From NCBI GenBank assembly GCA_003615045.1, contig ML014181.1:25066-89065 (forward strand): a stretch of DNA of 64,000 bases. The letters run 5' to 3'. Shown one piece after another: positions 9,144-21,806 of the stretch (position 1 is the first letter of the stretch; each line of letters opens with the position of its first letter). The notes under the pieces were generated by a model. It was not told where the DNA came from, did no database searches, and saw only the letters and a program-made list of their open reading frames with translations. The translations under genes and the position numbers were made by a program. The stretch is from Caulochytrium protostelioides (Eukaryota; Chytridiomycota; Caulochytriomycetes; Caulochytriales; Caulochytriaceae).

Positions 9144-10658
9144 ATGCGCCGGCGCTTCTTACCGCTGCCGTTCCGCATCGCACGGCTGTTTCTGGCTTCG
9201 CTTCCCGCGACTCCGCGCGCAGCCCCACTGCTCATCATGCCCGCCACGCGTACCAGCACGCGGCGCGCTGCCTCGCGCCTCGTCGATACGGCGACCCCCG
9301 CGCCTGCACCAACGGCGCCCGTCTCCGATCTCCCGGAACCGGCGGTGTCCGCTAGCGCCAAGACCCGCAAGCCTCGTCCGTCTTTGCCGAAGACCACTCC
9401 GGCTGCTGGTGCGCCGTACGACGCCGATCCCCTGGCTGGTGCAGCATCGGATGCGGCAGCCGATGTGGCGGTTCCTGCTGCGGCTCCGGTCCGGCTGTCG
9501 AAGAAGCAGGTCAGGGGATCGCTGGCTGGGACCGTCGCCGCGGCGTCGGGAGACACCGTGAAGCGACCGACGGCTCGAGCCAAAGCGGCCCCACCAGCCA
9601 GCGGCACGCCCGCCGCGGCCACGCCTGCCGTATGCTGGCAGCCCGACGGCCTGCCACACGACGCGGCGACGGTCGCGTACGACTGGAGCGACTACAAGAC
9701 GTATCCGGAGCGCTATGTGGTCGCGGGCCTCGCGACGACGACGGCCATCCCGGACCCGCTGGTGCTGCCGCCGCTGCTGCCCGACGCTTCTGCGCGCACG
9801 CAGAAGGTGGTGTCGTGGAACGTGGCCAGTCTGAACGCCAGCTTTAAGAAAGGCCTCATGCGCTACCTGACGGCCGAGATGGCCGATATTGTTTGTCTGC
9901 AAGAAACGAAGCTGAGGGCCGACCCGGCGCCGGACTCGGACCTCGGGACGGCCTTGGGCGCGCACTGGCCCCACCAGGCCTGGAGCCACTCGGCCAAGCC
10001 CGGGTATAGCGGCACGGCGATCCTGTCCCGGACGGCGCCGCTGGCCGTGGAAACCGGGCTGGGCTCGCATGCCGCAGAGACTGAGGGCCGCGTCGTGGCC
10101 TGCCGCTTCCCGGACTTCGTCCTCGTCAATGTCTATGTGCCCAACGCGAGCGAGGGGCTGAAGCGGACGGGCTTCAAGCAGGCCTTCCTCGTGGCGCTGC
10201 GCGCCCACGTGGCCGACCTCGTCCAGCGCTGGGACCCCGTCGGCCAGCGCCTCCTGCTGGTCGGCGACGTCAACACGTGCCTCTACCCAACCGACCTGGC
10301 ACGGCCCAAGACCAACATCAAGACCTCCGGCTTCTCGCCCGACGAGCGGCGCGACTACCACGACTTCCTCATGGGCTATCCCGACGCGCCGTCGTCCGAA
10401 TCGGCCGACAGGCGAAGCTTCGAGCCGCTCGTGGACCTGTATCGCCGGCAGCACGGCCCGCAGGCCGGCGGGTATACCTACTACAGCTACCGCTTCCAAG
10501 CGCGCGCGAAGGGCCTCGGGTGGCGGCTCGACGCCTTTCTTGCCTCCCGCGCCCTGGCGGACACGCTTTTCAAGACCATCGCGGTGCGTGAGGATGCCTA
10601 CGGCGCCTCCGACCATGTGCCCCTCATCGCCTTGCTGGAACGCACTGATCCCGCGTAA
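9144..10658 (+). CDS. AP endonuclease of the APE1/ExoIII family, possibly with alternative mitochondrial and nuclear starts
   Basis: This enzyme cuts DNA 5' of abasic sites in base excision repair. The catalytic domain starts near residue 222 (numbering from 9144). It shows all the usual active-site motifs: 'SWNVASLN' (Asn), 'CLQETK' (metal-binding Glu), 'GYSGTAILSR', 'NVYVPNA' (Tyr), 'GDVN' (Asp and Asn), 'GFSPDER', 'WRLDAFLAS' and 'ASDHVP' (final Asp-His). The usual 'VAH' after GDxN is replaced by 'TCLYP'. The GLKR and PKxNIKTSGF segments are closer to APE1 than to Apn2, and there is no C-terminal GRF zinc finger. Two in-frame ATGs are possible. The one at 9144 adds 31 residues ('MRRRFLPLPFRIARLF...'), Arg-rich and free of acidic residues, like a mitochondrial leader. 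The one at 9237 gives a 473-aa form with basic patches such as 'KTRKPRPSLPK'. The open frame further upstream (to 7722) is an artefact. Confidence 0.9.
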   Translation: MRRRFLPLPFRIARLFLASLPATPRAAPLLIMPATRTSTRRAASRLVDTATPAPAPTAPVSDLPEPAVSASAKTRKPRPSLPKTTPAAGAPYDADPLAGAASDAAADVAVPAAAPVRLSKKQVRGSLAGTVAAASGDTVKRPTARAKAAPPASGTPAAATPAVCWQPDGLPHDAATVAYDWSDYKTYPERYVVAGLATTTAIPDPLVLPPLLPDASARTQKVVSWNVASLNASFKKGLMRYLTAEMADIVCLQETKLRADPAPDSDLGTALGAHWPHQAWSHSAKPGYSGTAILSRTAPLAVETGLGSHAAETEGRVVACRFPDFVLVNVYVPNASEGLKRTGFKQAFLVALRAHVADLVQRWDPVGQRLLLVGDVNTCLYPTDLARPKTNIKTSGFSPDERRDYHDFLMGYPDAPSSESADRRSFEPLVDLYRRQHGPQAGGYTYYSYRFQARAKGLGWRLDAFLASRALADTLFKTIAVREDAYGASDHVPLIALLERTDPA

Positions 10659-10749
10659 TTTGCTCTATTTCACGATGCCGATTGATCGGTCTATGTTAGG
10701 AACGGACGCCGCCCGCTTCCGCTGGCTGGGCTGAGAGGGGTTGAGGAGA

Positions 10750-10965
10750 TTAGCGATGGAAGACCTGAATCGGGGTGCTGAAGGCGTCGTGCTTGCCAAA
10801 GACGACTGGCTTGCTCTGCGCGGCGCCAGCCTGGGCTTCCTCCGGCTTCAGGCTCGCGCAGAAGCTGGCCTTGCCGTGCGCAAACGCATCCGAGTAGATC
10901 GTGATCGGCTGCGCGAAGCGTGCCACGTCCGCTGCGTCGGGCGGGGTGATGGCTACGAGTCGCAA
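10750..10965 (-). CDS. possible exon or relic of a small protein
   Basis: This frame of about 71 codons has a balanced, protein-like composition ('VARFAQPITIYSDAFAHGK', ending 'STPIQVFHR') but begins at a TTG with no in-frame ATG before a stop. In the neighbouring frame just upstream is a hydrophobic 'MPFMLVFLA', like a signal peptide start. A frameshift or an unseen intron could join the two. I recognise no family. It could be a decayed small secreted protein gene or chance. Confidence 0.22.
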   Translation of the reverse strand: MRLVAITPPDAADVARFAQPITIYSDAFAHGKASFCASLKPEEAQAGAAQSKPVVFGKHDAFSTPIQVFHR

Positions 10966-11030
10966 GGAAAACGAGCATGAATGGCATCACAATACGTATC
11001 ATGGCGCATTCACCGTCATCATGGCGATCA

Positions 11031-11120
11031 TATCATATCATATCATATCATATCATATCATATCATATCATATCATATCATATCATATCATATCATATCA
11101 TATCATATCATATCATATCA
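11031..11120. repeat. (TATCA)18 pentanucleotide microsatellite
   Basis: Eighteen uninterrupted copies of TATCA fill 11031-11120, with a partial copy just before. There is no variation between copies, so the array is young or recently expanded. It lies in intergenic DNA. The translated 'SYHII' runs are meaningless. Confidence 0.97.
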
Positions 11121-11228
11121 TCCATCGAGAAAAAAATGGTTTGTAACGGAAAAGAGTGAGTCTCATCGGTGATCTTTCAACAGCTCCAGGTCATCAGCTG
11201 AGGACTGGTGGGACCCTGAAGCGAGCAA

Positions 11229-11471
11229 CTAAGCGGATCGAGCATCGGTGCCACTCCACTTACGCTTGTCCACGGGCATGCCGAACGCGACGCGCTGGGT
11301 CGAGCGCCAGTCGTCGACGCCACGCGGACGGTCTTTGTAGTGCATCGCCAGGGGGCCGTAGTGCGGCGCGTCTTCGGCTCGCTGCGCCGTCGCTTCGGCC
11401 AGGGCTTGCTGGATCACGGCGGCTTCCTCGGCGCGGCTGCGGCGGCCGCCCGCCGTCTGACGTTCACTCAT
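11229..11471 (-). CDS. small hydrophilic hypothetical protein, 80 aa
   Basis: The frame starts at a proper ATG (11471) and ends with TAG, followed by T-rich DNA that could be a 3' UTR. The protein is charged and has no signal peptide or membrane segment. An Ala/Gln/Glu-rich helix-like N-terminal half ('AEEAAVIQQALAEATAQRAE') is followed by 'HYKDRPRGVDDWRSTQRVAF'. Its amino-acid balance is better than that of the artefact frames nearby. I recognise no family. Confidence 0.35.
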   Translation of the reverse strand: MSERQTAGGRRSRAEEAAVIQQALAEATAQRAEDAPHYGPLAMHYKDRPRGVDDWRSTQRVAFGMPVDKRKWSGTDARSA

Positions 11472-12383
11472 GGCGAGCGTCGTGACAGTGAAAACGCGAT
11501 CACGAGCAGCAGGACGTTGGGCTAGGATCGGGCCAGGGGTCGGCAGAGAAGGCTAGGAAGTCGAGGAACGGCGTGGCGAGTGGAGACAGCTCATCAGACA
11601 TGACAGACGCTGTCGATGATCGCTACCGCTCATGCTTCCTTCATCAACCGTCAAGCATTTCATGACTCTCACTCCTCGAATCGCGATGGATCTCGCTTTT
11701 AATCACTTCGGCTGTAGTCTGGCAAGATCGCAGGCAGAGCCGAGGAGCCCGTGAGCTCGTGTCGGCGTATGACGGCGAGGCCAGCGCGAATCACCTCTCG
11801 GTCTCGCGCGGGTCGTCGTGGTTCCTTTCTTTTTGCCGATCACCCTTTTCTTTTTGCATTGTTTACTTTTGTTGTTGTTGCTGATCCGCTCGAAACTCCG
11901 CTACGGCTCCACCGGCCAGGTCCGTCGGGGGGAAAAGGGCCCGTGCATGGGTCGGCCGAGAGCTGCCGCGGCCAACCCACCACCACCATCCGACGGATCA
12001 CATGAATACCTTCCCCGCGTTGCGGCCCATCACTGCTTCATCCCCGCTTTGTCTTTGGCACCGCCGTCATCAGCGAGAGGCTTCAGAGTGGCATATACGG
12101 TCACGTGGGTGTCGACATGACTCGCCGCGAGCGTCGACAAAGTTGACCAAGCAACCCATTACTTTATAGGTGATACGGTTCCGCAGCAAGAAAACAGGAG
12201 ATATCACAGGGCAATGCATGGCGAAGAAAAAAAAAAGAGGGGATGCGCCCTCGGGATAAAAGGAATCCATGAGGATGAGATAGAAGCAAGAGACGTGGGA
12301 GGCGTGTGCGAGAAAAAGTAAAGAAGAATCAAAAAGAAATCATACGGATGGACCCGCCCTCGCGGCGGGCTGTCTCCGCCGTG
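11472..12383. other. intergenic, about 0.9 kb
   Basis: This is the upstream side of the 80-aa ORF and the 3' flank of the AGC kinase gene, in a moderately A/T-rich stretch with pyrimidine runs (about 11820-11880) and an A-rich run near 12227. No gene is visible. Confidence 0.5.
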
Positions 12384-14330
12384 TTATGCGTGTCCTTCTC
12401 TCGCGACCGGCCGCATCGTGCTGGGGCCGAGCGTCCTCAGGCTGCTCGAGCTGCCGCCGCCCATGCGGCTGCCGGCAACTAAGCTGCCGCCGTTGGCCTG
12501 GGCCATCGACCCGGCGAGCGCCGCGGGGGCCTGGTAGGTAAACCCGGCGAACTGCTGCTGCATCGTCTCAGACAGATGATGCGAGGTGTCCGGAAGTGAG
12601 TCCTGGGGCACCTCGGAGGTGAACTCTTCATCAAAGTTGGACGTATCGGTCGCCGACTGCACATTGGGCTTGAACGGCGGCTGGTACTTCCGTGCCATGA
12701 GTTTCTTCCAGTCGATTTCGGCAAAGAAGGGGTGCTTCTTGATCTCGTCGGCGCCGTTGTTGCCCAGCCGCTTTTTAGGGTCGCGCTGCAGCAGGCGGCT
12801 GAGCAGGTCTTTGGCCGTCGGCGAGACTTCTGGCGAGAAAACCAGCTCGTCAGAGAGGATCTTGCGGTACATCTCGTTGGTGTTCTCGTCGTAGAACGGC
12901 GGCAGGCCCGTCAGCATCTCCCACAGCAAAATGCCGAGGGTCCACCAGTCGACCACCTTCGTGTAGCCCTGGCCGAGCAGCAGCTCCGGCGCAAGGTATT
13001 CGGGGGTCCCGCAGAACGTGTTGGTCTTGTTGCCCTCCTTCATGTTGAGCTTGCACAGCCCAAAGTCGCACAGCGCGATGTGGCCCGTATAGTCGATCAG
13101 GATGTTCTCCGGCTTCAGGTCGCGGTACACGATGTTGTAGCCGTGCAGGCAGTCGAGGGCGCACAGCAGCTCGGCCGAGTAGAACCGAGCGCGGTCTTCG
13201 TGGAAGCGGCCCTCCCGCTGCAGGTGGTGGAACAGCTCACCACCGTTTACGAACGCCAGTACCAGGTAGAGTTTTTCGGACGTCTGGAACGAGAATTTGA
13301 GCGGCACAATGAACGGGTGCAGGATCTGGGCGAGCACGGTCCGCTCGGCGAGGGTATGCGCGACCTCGGAGCGCTCGACGATGTGCGACTTGCGCAGGAT
13401 CTTCATGGCGTAGATGCGATTTGTGTCGCGCTTGCGGACCTGCATGACCTTGCCAAATGACCCTTTCCCGATCACCTTCAGCAGCTCGAACTCGTCGATC
13501 GTCATCGGCTTGTTGGACTGCTCGCGGAAGCACATCTGCACATGCACTTCGCCCACGCTGGCACCGGCATTGGGGCCCTCGCTCATCGAGAGCAGCGGGC
13601 ACCACATGTCCTGCACATCGTCGACCTTGAACGACGGCGTCAGCCGCGTCGTACCGACCAGCATATCCTGGCTCTCGCCGCGCTGGTAGACGGAGATCAC
13701 GACCTCCGACACGCGGCTCACATCGAAATGAGCGCGGTGCTGCCACCCGACGAGGCCGCCCGTGGCCACGAAGTCCTTCGCCGCCGCGAGAATCTCATTC
13801 TTGTCGAACTCGATGACGACGTACGGCAGCTTGTCGGTGGGCGACGACACAAGCGCCGAGCCGTTCGGGTGCAGGAGGCCACGGGCCTCCACGACGCGGA
13901 CCAGTAGCATCCCTGGCCCCTTGAGCGTCACATTGGACACGAGCTCATGCGGGGCGTCGGTGGCGACGGCCGCGCCTTCCTTGGCCGGCGACGCCGCGGC
14001 CGACGCGGCGGACGCAGGGGCCGCGCTGTTGCCGGCAATGCCGGGGGCCTGCGGCGAGGCCGGTGTCTTGGCTGCCGAGACGGTTTTCTCCGATCCCGAC
14101 TTGAGCGGCGCGGAGGAGGCCCCTGCCGACAAGTCAGCGCTGACGCCTGTGTGACGGTGATCCAGCGCGCCGAAAAATGGCCATTATCGAAAAAAACAAG
14201 CTCGAAAAAGGATGAGTCATTCGGCATTGGCAAGGACCATTGACAAGGACCCCATCAATCATCAACAAGCAGGTACGGCCTGGTTGCAGCATCGTGCAGG
14301 ACACTTACGCTTCTTAAACATGGACTGCAT
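12384..14330 (-). CDS. YPK1: Ypk1/Gad8-type AGC protein kinase (two exons)
   Basis: This is a serine/threonine kinase of the Ypk1/SGK class, activated by PDK1 and TORC2 and controlling membrane lipid balance and growth. The main frame has no ATG before its upstream stop. A 22-nt first exon (14309-14330, 'MQSMFKK' plus one base), a GTAAGT donor and an acceptor at 14147 restore the frame exactly, giving 594 aa. A C2-like region covers about 80-215 ('GMLLVRVVEARGLL', 'PYVVIEFDKNE'). The kinase domain is about 227-482, with 'GKGSFGKV', Lys256, 'YRDLKPEN' (Asp350), 'DFGLCKLN' (Asp368) and activation loop 'TFCGTPEYLAPE' (Thr384). The AGC tail has 'DTSNFDEEFT' and hydrophobic motif 'FAGFTY' (Thr544, the TORC2 target position). 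About 50 extra Gly/Ser-rich residues follow. The core is very close to yeast Ypk1, so the class is firm. Confidence 0.93.
14147..14308 (-). other. spliceosomal intron of the Ypk1-like gene, 162 bp
   Basis: The donor is GTAAGT (14308 down to 14303) and the acceptor is CACACAG ending at 14147. Exon 1 leaves one base (C) and exon 2 supplies GC, giving an Arg codon and the correct frame. The intron carries stops in the main frame. Without it the conserved kinase would have no ATG. Confidence 0.8.
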
Positions 14331-16534
14331 GATCCCCGAAATCTTGACGGTTGGGGCCGGGGGTGAGATGGGGGAGAGGCGAGCAGATGCTCACGGCACG
14401 GCGAGGAAACGGCGAAATCGCAAGGGGGCGCGGCCCAGCAGCGACGCGACACAGGGCGCGGCAAGACGGCGATCCTTCGATGGGGCGAAAGATCAAGCGG
14501 GGACGATGGCGCAGACGCAAGACGGACGCAGCATGGAGGACGAGGCGGGGCAGGCGGGTCGGCTGGCACTGACGGCGGCGCAAGACATGCGCCAACACGG
14601 CGACGACGACGGCTGCGGGAGACGACGGCCAGAAGCGGTCCTGGCTCCGGTAGGACCAACGATCCTCGGCCTGGAATCGAGCGGAGTTGCACCCAGCGAT
14701 CTTGTCGCAGGGCCGCGATGCGGTCTGGATCCCGGGATCCGAAGAAGGCCAAGGCGCTGGCACACCTCGGAGGCGCCCGCTGGTCGATGGGATGGTCTTT
14801 ATGGCAAGCACATGTGTTGGGAGCCGAGACAAGAGTGATCGAACGGGGCTTAACCACGATCCGACGAAAAATGCCGCGAACGAATGCGATATTGCGAGGC
14901 GGGGCGGGGCGGATCTGGCGGCACTCGACCAGGATGCGGAAAGCGGAGGCGGGCGGATGGTCAGCACCGGTCCGGTGGGAGTGCGGATACTGAGCACCGG
15001 AAGCGTTGCTGAGTCAAGTCGTCGCCGTCGTCGCCGTCGTGTCAGTCAGCGACGGATCAGCGCTCGGAAGATTTCTCCTTGAAGACGCCGGCTTCAGTAG
15101 CTGCCTGCTGCTGCTGCTGCTGCTGTCGCTGCTGCTGCTGCTGCTGAGTCCGTGGGACATGGCTTCGTCGTTTTCATCTGTGACACGCATCGGGCGGGGG
15201 CATGGGGCGGACCGTTTTCAGCAGGTCAGCACGAGCCTGCCTTCCCGGGCTTGGCGGCGCGTACCGCCTTCGTTGTCCTGTGCGTGTTGGCCTCCCCCGG
15301 TCATGCGCATGGTATCGATGGCGGTGGCGGCCATCGTGGGGGTCGAGTCGATTCGAGGCCCGTCGCGAGTCGCGGCGAGCCGCAGCCCCGCTCTTCACGG
15401 CTCACCTTCGCGCAGACCGCGAGGGTGTGATCTCAGCGCCCGTCGAGCCGTCCTCCCCGTCCCGTCCAGCGCCGCGCGCAGTGGATGTGCTCTATCGGCG
15501 CTCCCGGCTGGCCGGCCGGGACGACCGCGGCAGGGAAAGGGGGGCGCATGCTTCTTTTTCTCCTTCTCCCGCTGCCATCACACGTCCGCCGGCATCACGA
15601 GCCCCGGCCGCCGGGTTAGGGTATGGCCCCGCCGTCGTCACCACGAGCCGTGAGGGCGGACCATCACCGCTGGCCGCTGCTCCCCGCGGCGACCCGCTGT
15701 CGCCGCCGCCGAAGCCGCGGCGAGGGCCATCACCGGCCGGTTCACAGGTGTTTGTGGGTGTTTTCTCAACGCGTCGATGGGATGGGATGGTGGGATGGAG
15801 GGTGAGGGATGGGTGCTGATGCTGCGGCCAGCGATCTCGTCAACACCGACCTGGCGGAGGGTCGGTGTGACCACGGAGGCGCCCCAGGGCGAAAGGGGGC
15901 GCGTGGGCGCTCACCAGCCGACCACGGCCGAATGGCTCCGTCACGCACCGCACCGACGCCTGGCGCGCTCCTAGGCCAGGCCGTCCGTCAACACCGCCTC
16001 GGGACACACGCGAGAGCATCCCCCCGTCGGCGCGCACGGATCGCCCGTCGCTCGGCCTCCGGCAGGCGGCGCGATCGTCGACCGGACACGCCCTGCGGCG
16101 CCAACGAGGCTGCCGCGGCGCGGTCGGAGCTTCCCCGCCTCTCGGAGGCCCCCTCGCCTACTCACTCCTTGGGTCCCTGTCGGATTGTTCTGGGAAAACC
16201 GTCGGCCGATGGCCATGACCGCTCCCGGATAGCGTCGTCGCCGCCGGTCTTGCCCCAAACCATCATCGCGAGGTTTCGGCTCGTCATACCGCACCCCCGC
16301 CGGAGCGCTCCCAGCAACACGGGTTGTCGCGTCTTTCATGGCCGCGACTCGCGACGCTACCAGGGCGCGTTGGGAACGAGCGGACGAGGGTGGGCGCTTC
16401 CGGCGCCTGCCCCGCCACTTTAACAAATACCAAATAAAAGGAGAACCGCAAGCATGTTTCACCGGACCCACTCGGAGCAGCGAAGCAAACGATGCGGAGC
16501 GGAGCGCGCGGCAGGGTCCAGCGAACGGTTGCCG
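14331..16534. other. intergenic, about 2.2 kb, with a CTG tract
   Basis: The left part is the promoter side of the Ypk1-like gene. An interrupted (CTG)n run lies at about 15105-15147. The frames seen here (for example 15006-15653, 15202-15819 and 15809-16423) overlap on both strands and are Arg/Ser/Ala-rich without motifs. I see no supported gene. Confidence 0.5.
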
Positions 16535-16909
16535 TCACGCCGACGCGTCTCCATCGGCGTGATCCGTGGCGGGTATGGATGGCTCTGTTGGCATGGGTAG
16601 ATGTGATACGGTTTCGGATACATCGTTCAGAAATCGATACTTCTCTTCCAGTGCATCTTTCACTCTTGTCAATTCGTCGACGTTCACATCAGCCGCCGAT
16701 GTGACGGCAATGGCAGTGGCGCAGCGTTGCACAGGTGCTTCGGCATCCGCGATCGACGGCGTGTCGTCGAATCGGCTCGATCGTCGCGTGGTCCATGGGA
16801 CGTGCAGCGCAGCACCAAAAAAAAGGACGGGGGCGCGAGGGCATGCATGAGAGGGGGGCGAATGCCGGACGATTCCAGATCGGTTACCGCATCCATCGCA
16901 CCACGTCAT
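16535..16909 (-). CDS. hypothetical protein, 124 aa
   Basis: The frame opens with ATG at 16909. The N-terminal half is poor in features. The C-terminal half looks protein-like and helical ('DVNVDELTRVKDALEEKY', then 'RFLNDVSETVSHLPMPTEP') with an acidic end. It may be a small gene, or the second exon of one whose first exon is not seen. No family recognised. Confidence 0.3.
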   Translation of the reverse strand: MTWCDGCGNRSGIVRHSPPSHACPRAPVLFFGAALHVPWTTRRSSRFDDTPSIADAEAPVQRCATAIAVTSAADVNVDELTRVKDALEEKYRFLNDVSETVSHLPMPTEPSIPATDHADGDASA

Positions 16910-17129
16910 AAGAATGATCCTTGGATCACCACATACGCATCTGAATCAGTCTATATATCTGTATTTGCATGTGCATCTGCATGTGCATCTGCATTTACTG
17001 TGCGGTTGCAGACGCCAAGGTAGACGCACGGCGTTTTTACGGGTTCATACGGGACGACGCGACGACCGACAAGCCCCATGAACGTCTCTTCGACCCGCGG
17101 CTGCTGCACGCGCTCGAAACTTTGGAGCT

Positions 17130-17625
17130 ACATGTCGGCCATGCCCGAAGGTGTTTGCCTCGTTTGAGTCGCTGGAGCGCGGTTACAAGGGTCATAAGAG
17201 CCGCAAGCTGCCGTGCCCGGATGAGGACTGCGACCAGACATGCTTCAGCGACTCGTCCCTGAAATCGTATCGGTTGATCCGCTCGGAGCGGCCAACCCTA
17301 CGTGCTCCGAGCCAGGCTGTGCGTTTCGGTGAAAACTAGGTGGACAACCTACGCGCGCACGCCAAGACCCATCGGCAGATCAGCAGCTGGGGATGTCCCT
17401 GCTGCAACACGCAGTCTGGAAGCAAACACTCAATGGCCGTCCATATCCGTCGGACTGAAGGCGTTGTACAGCATCACTGGACAAGCGCCATTGCAGCCCT
17501 AGATCGGCAAGCTCATTCGATCCTGAACCAAAGTGCGTACTGCTTCTGTAGGGAACCCCTGGGAGGCACCACGAAGGGCATGGTGTGCATGTTGAGTCGG
17601 GGAGGGTGGGCCTGCGTGTTCGTTA
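17130..17625 (+). pseudogene. decayed tandem C2H2 zinc-finger gene with a PHD-like module
   Basis: Reading one frame from 17133 gives remnants of four C2H2 fingers. Finger 1 is 'CRPCPKVFASFESLERGYKGH' (first His lost). Finger 2 is 'CPDEDCDQTCFSDSSLKSY' (His residues lost). Finger 3 is split: 'CSEPGCAFR' is in a shifted frame and 'DNLRAHAKTH' is back in the main frame, with a TAG at 17337-17339 between them. Finger 4 is 'CPCCNTQSGSKHSMAVHIRRT'. Further on in the same frame, 'YCFCREPLGGTTKGMV' (from 17538) resembles the start of a PHD finger, but the later metal ligands are lost. A stop, local frameshifts and missing ligands all argue for a dead gene. A related PHD-like fragment lies at 35868-35963. 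An intact parent gene should exist elsewhere in the genome. Confidence 0.6.
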
Positions 17626-17697
17626 TAATGAATATTGGTCGTTGTTGGAGGGAAAGAAAGGGGTGGCCCAGTCAAAAAAACATCGAGGAGACCCAGA

Positions 17698-20604
<2,907 letters not shown>

Positions 20605-20664
20605 TCAATGGGCGGGCTCACTGATGCGGCATCGACCCAAGCCCTCGACGGTGGGGATGGCGTC

Positions 20665-20708
20665 GGTGGCGGCGGCGGCGGCAGCGGCGGCGGCGGCGGC
20701 GGCGGCAC
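20665..20708. repeat. interrupted (GGC)n triplet tract
   Basis: A run of GGC triplets broken by one GCA unit, about 230 bp upstream of the MARK-like start codon. It reads as poly-Gly or poly-Ala on one strand and poly-Pro/Ala on the other, which explains the spurious ORFs there. Confidence 0.85.
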
Positions 20709-21438
20709 CAGCGGGGGGAAGCGAGGCCGGCGTCCGGAGCGGCGGGTAAGGCCCCAAGGCGCGACGGCGCGAAGGCGATCACGGGACGGGGCGCAGCGTG
20801 CGATGATGAGGTCCGACGGTATCCTATGATTCAGGCATGGGGCGGTGGCGTCGTGCAAGATCAGGGCTCGGAAGCAGCGGCCTAATCAACGTCAACGGAG
20901 CGTCGATCGTCTCGTGGTCAGGAGTGACCGGAGCAGACGTGGGTGTCGGCGTGAACGGAGCAGGATCAGGCAGCACGCTCCGAGCGCTGCCCTTCCTGCA
21001 TCGGTGGTGGCGACTTGGGCACAATGATCACGACGGCGCTGAGGACACGATCGGGCATGCCCATGCTCATGCTCATGCAGCGGACAGGAAACGACAGGAT
21101 AGGGGAACGTGGTCGCCGAACCCACGGGTCACTGGCCTTTCAAGCGTCACGCCCAAACGGCAGACCCGCGAAGCGATGTCGAAGGCCGTCACACGTGGTC
21201 GACGGCCATCACGAGGTGGAGACTTTCTCGAGCTCGCCCTCGTCTCGCCGTCCCCAATGCCCGGATGCACACCCCGACCCCGCCTTCATGGCATGGCATC
21301 GCATTCCATCGTATTTCGTAACTCCACGGCCCCCACCCCGATCGATGCTCGACCCGACGGCGGCGCTGGACCCGACGACCGAACCGAGCCCGGGCCCGGG
21401 CCCCGGCGCGCATGCGTCCACCCCACGCACCGCGCGGC

Positions 21439-21440
21439 CA

Positions 21441-21482
<42 letters not shown>
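21439..21482. repeat. (GGC)n triplet tract, about 14 units
   Basis: An uninterrupted GGC/CGG run in intergenic DNA with no coding support on either strand. Confidence 0.9.
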
Positions 21483-21728
21483 GCGAGCGCGCGCGAGAGA
21501 CGCACGCGGCGGCTGCCGCCGTCTGAGCCCCGCGCCCGAGCGCCGCCGCCGCCGATGGCCGCGCGCACGGCGTCCAGCCGTCCCGCGTGTCCCCGGCGTC
21601 TCGCGCGGCCCCGCGGGGAGAAATGAGACGGCGGCGACCCGTATCGGTGCGCGGCCGTCGTGCGCGTTTCACCGCGTCGACGCCAACGCCGTGGCGATGC
21701 GGTTGCTTCTATGTGGGAGGGCGCGCCC

Positions 21729-21762
<34 letters not shown>

Positions 21763-21806
21763 GGTGAGGACGCCGCCGCCGCCGCCACCGCCGCCGCCAC
21801 CGCCGA
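21729..21806. repeat. paired GGC and CCG tracts forming a large inverted repeat
   Basis: A GCG/GGC run (about 21729-21761) is followed about 10 nt later by a CGC/CCG run (about 21771-21806) interrupted by two CCA units. The two runs are near reverse complements, so either strand could fold into a GC-only hairpin of about 30 bp. Confidence 0.8.

Noticed and set aside
10977-11172. Plus-strand frames with 'SYHII' repeats
   Set aside because: They are translations of the TATCA microsatellite in all three frames.
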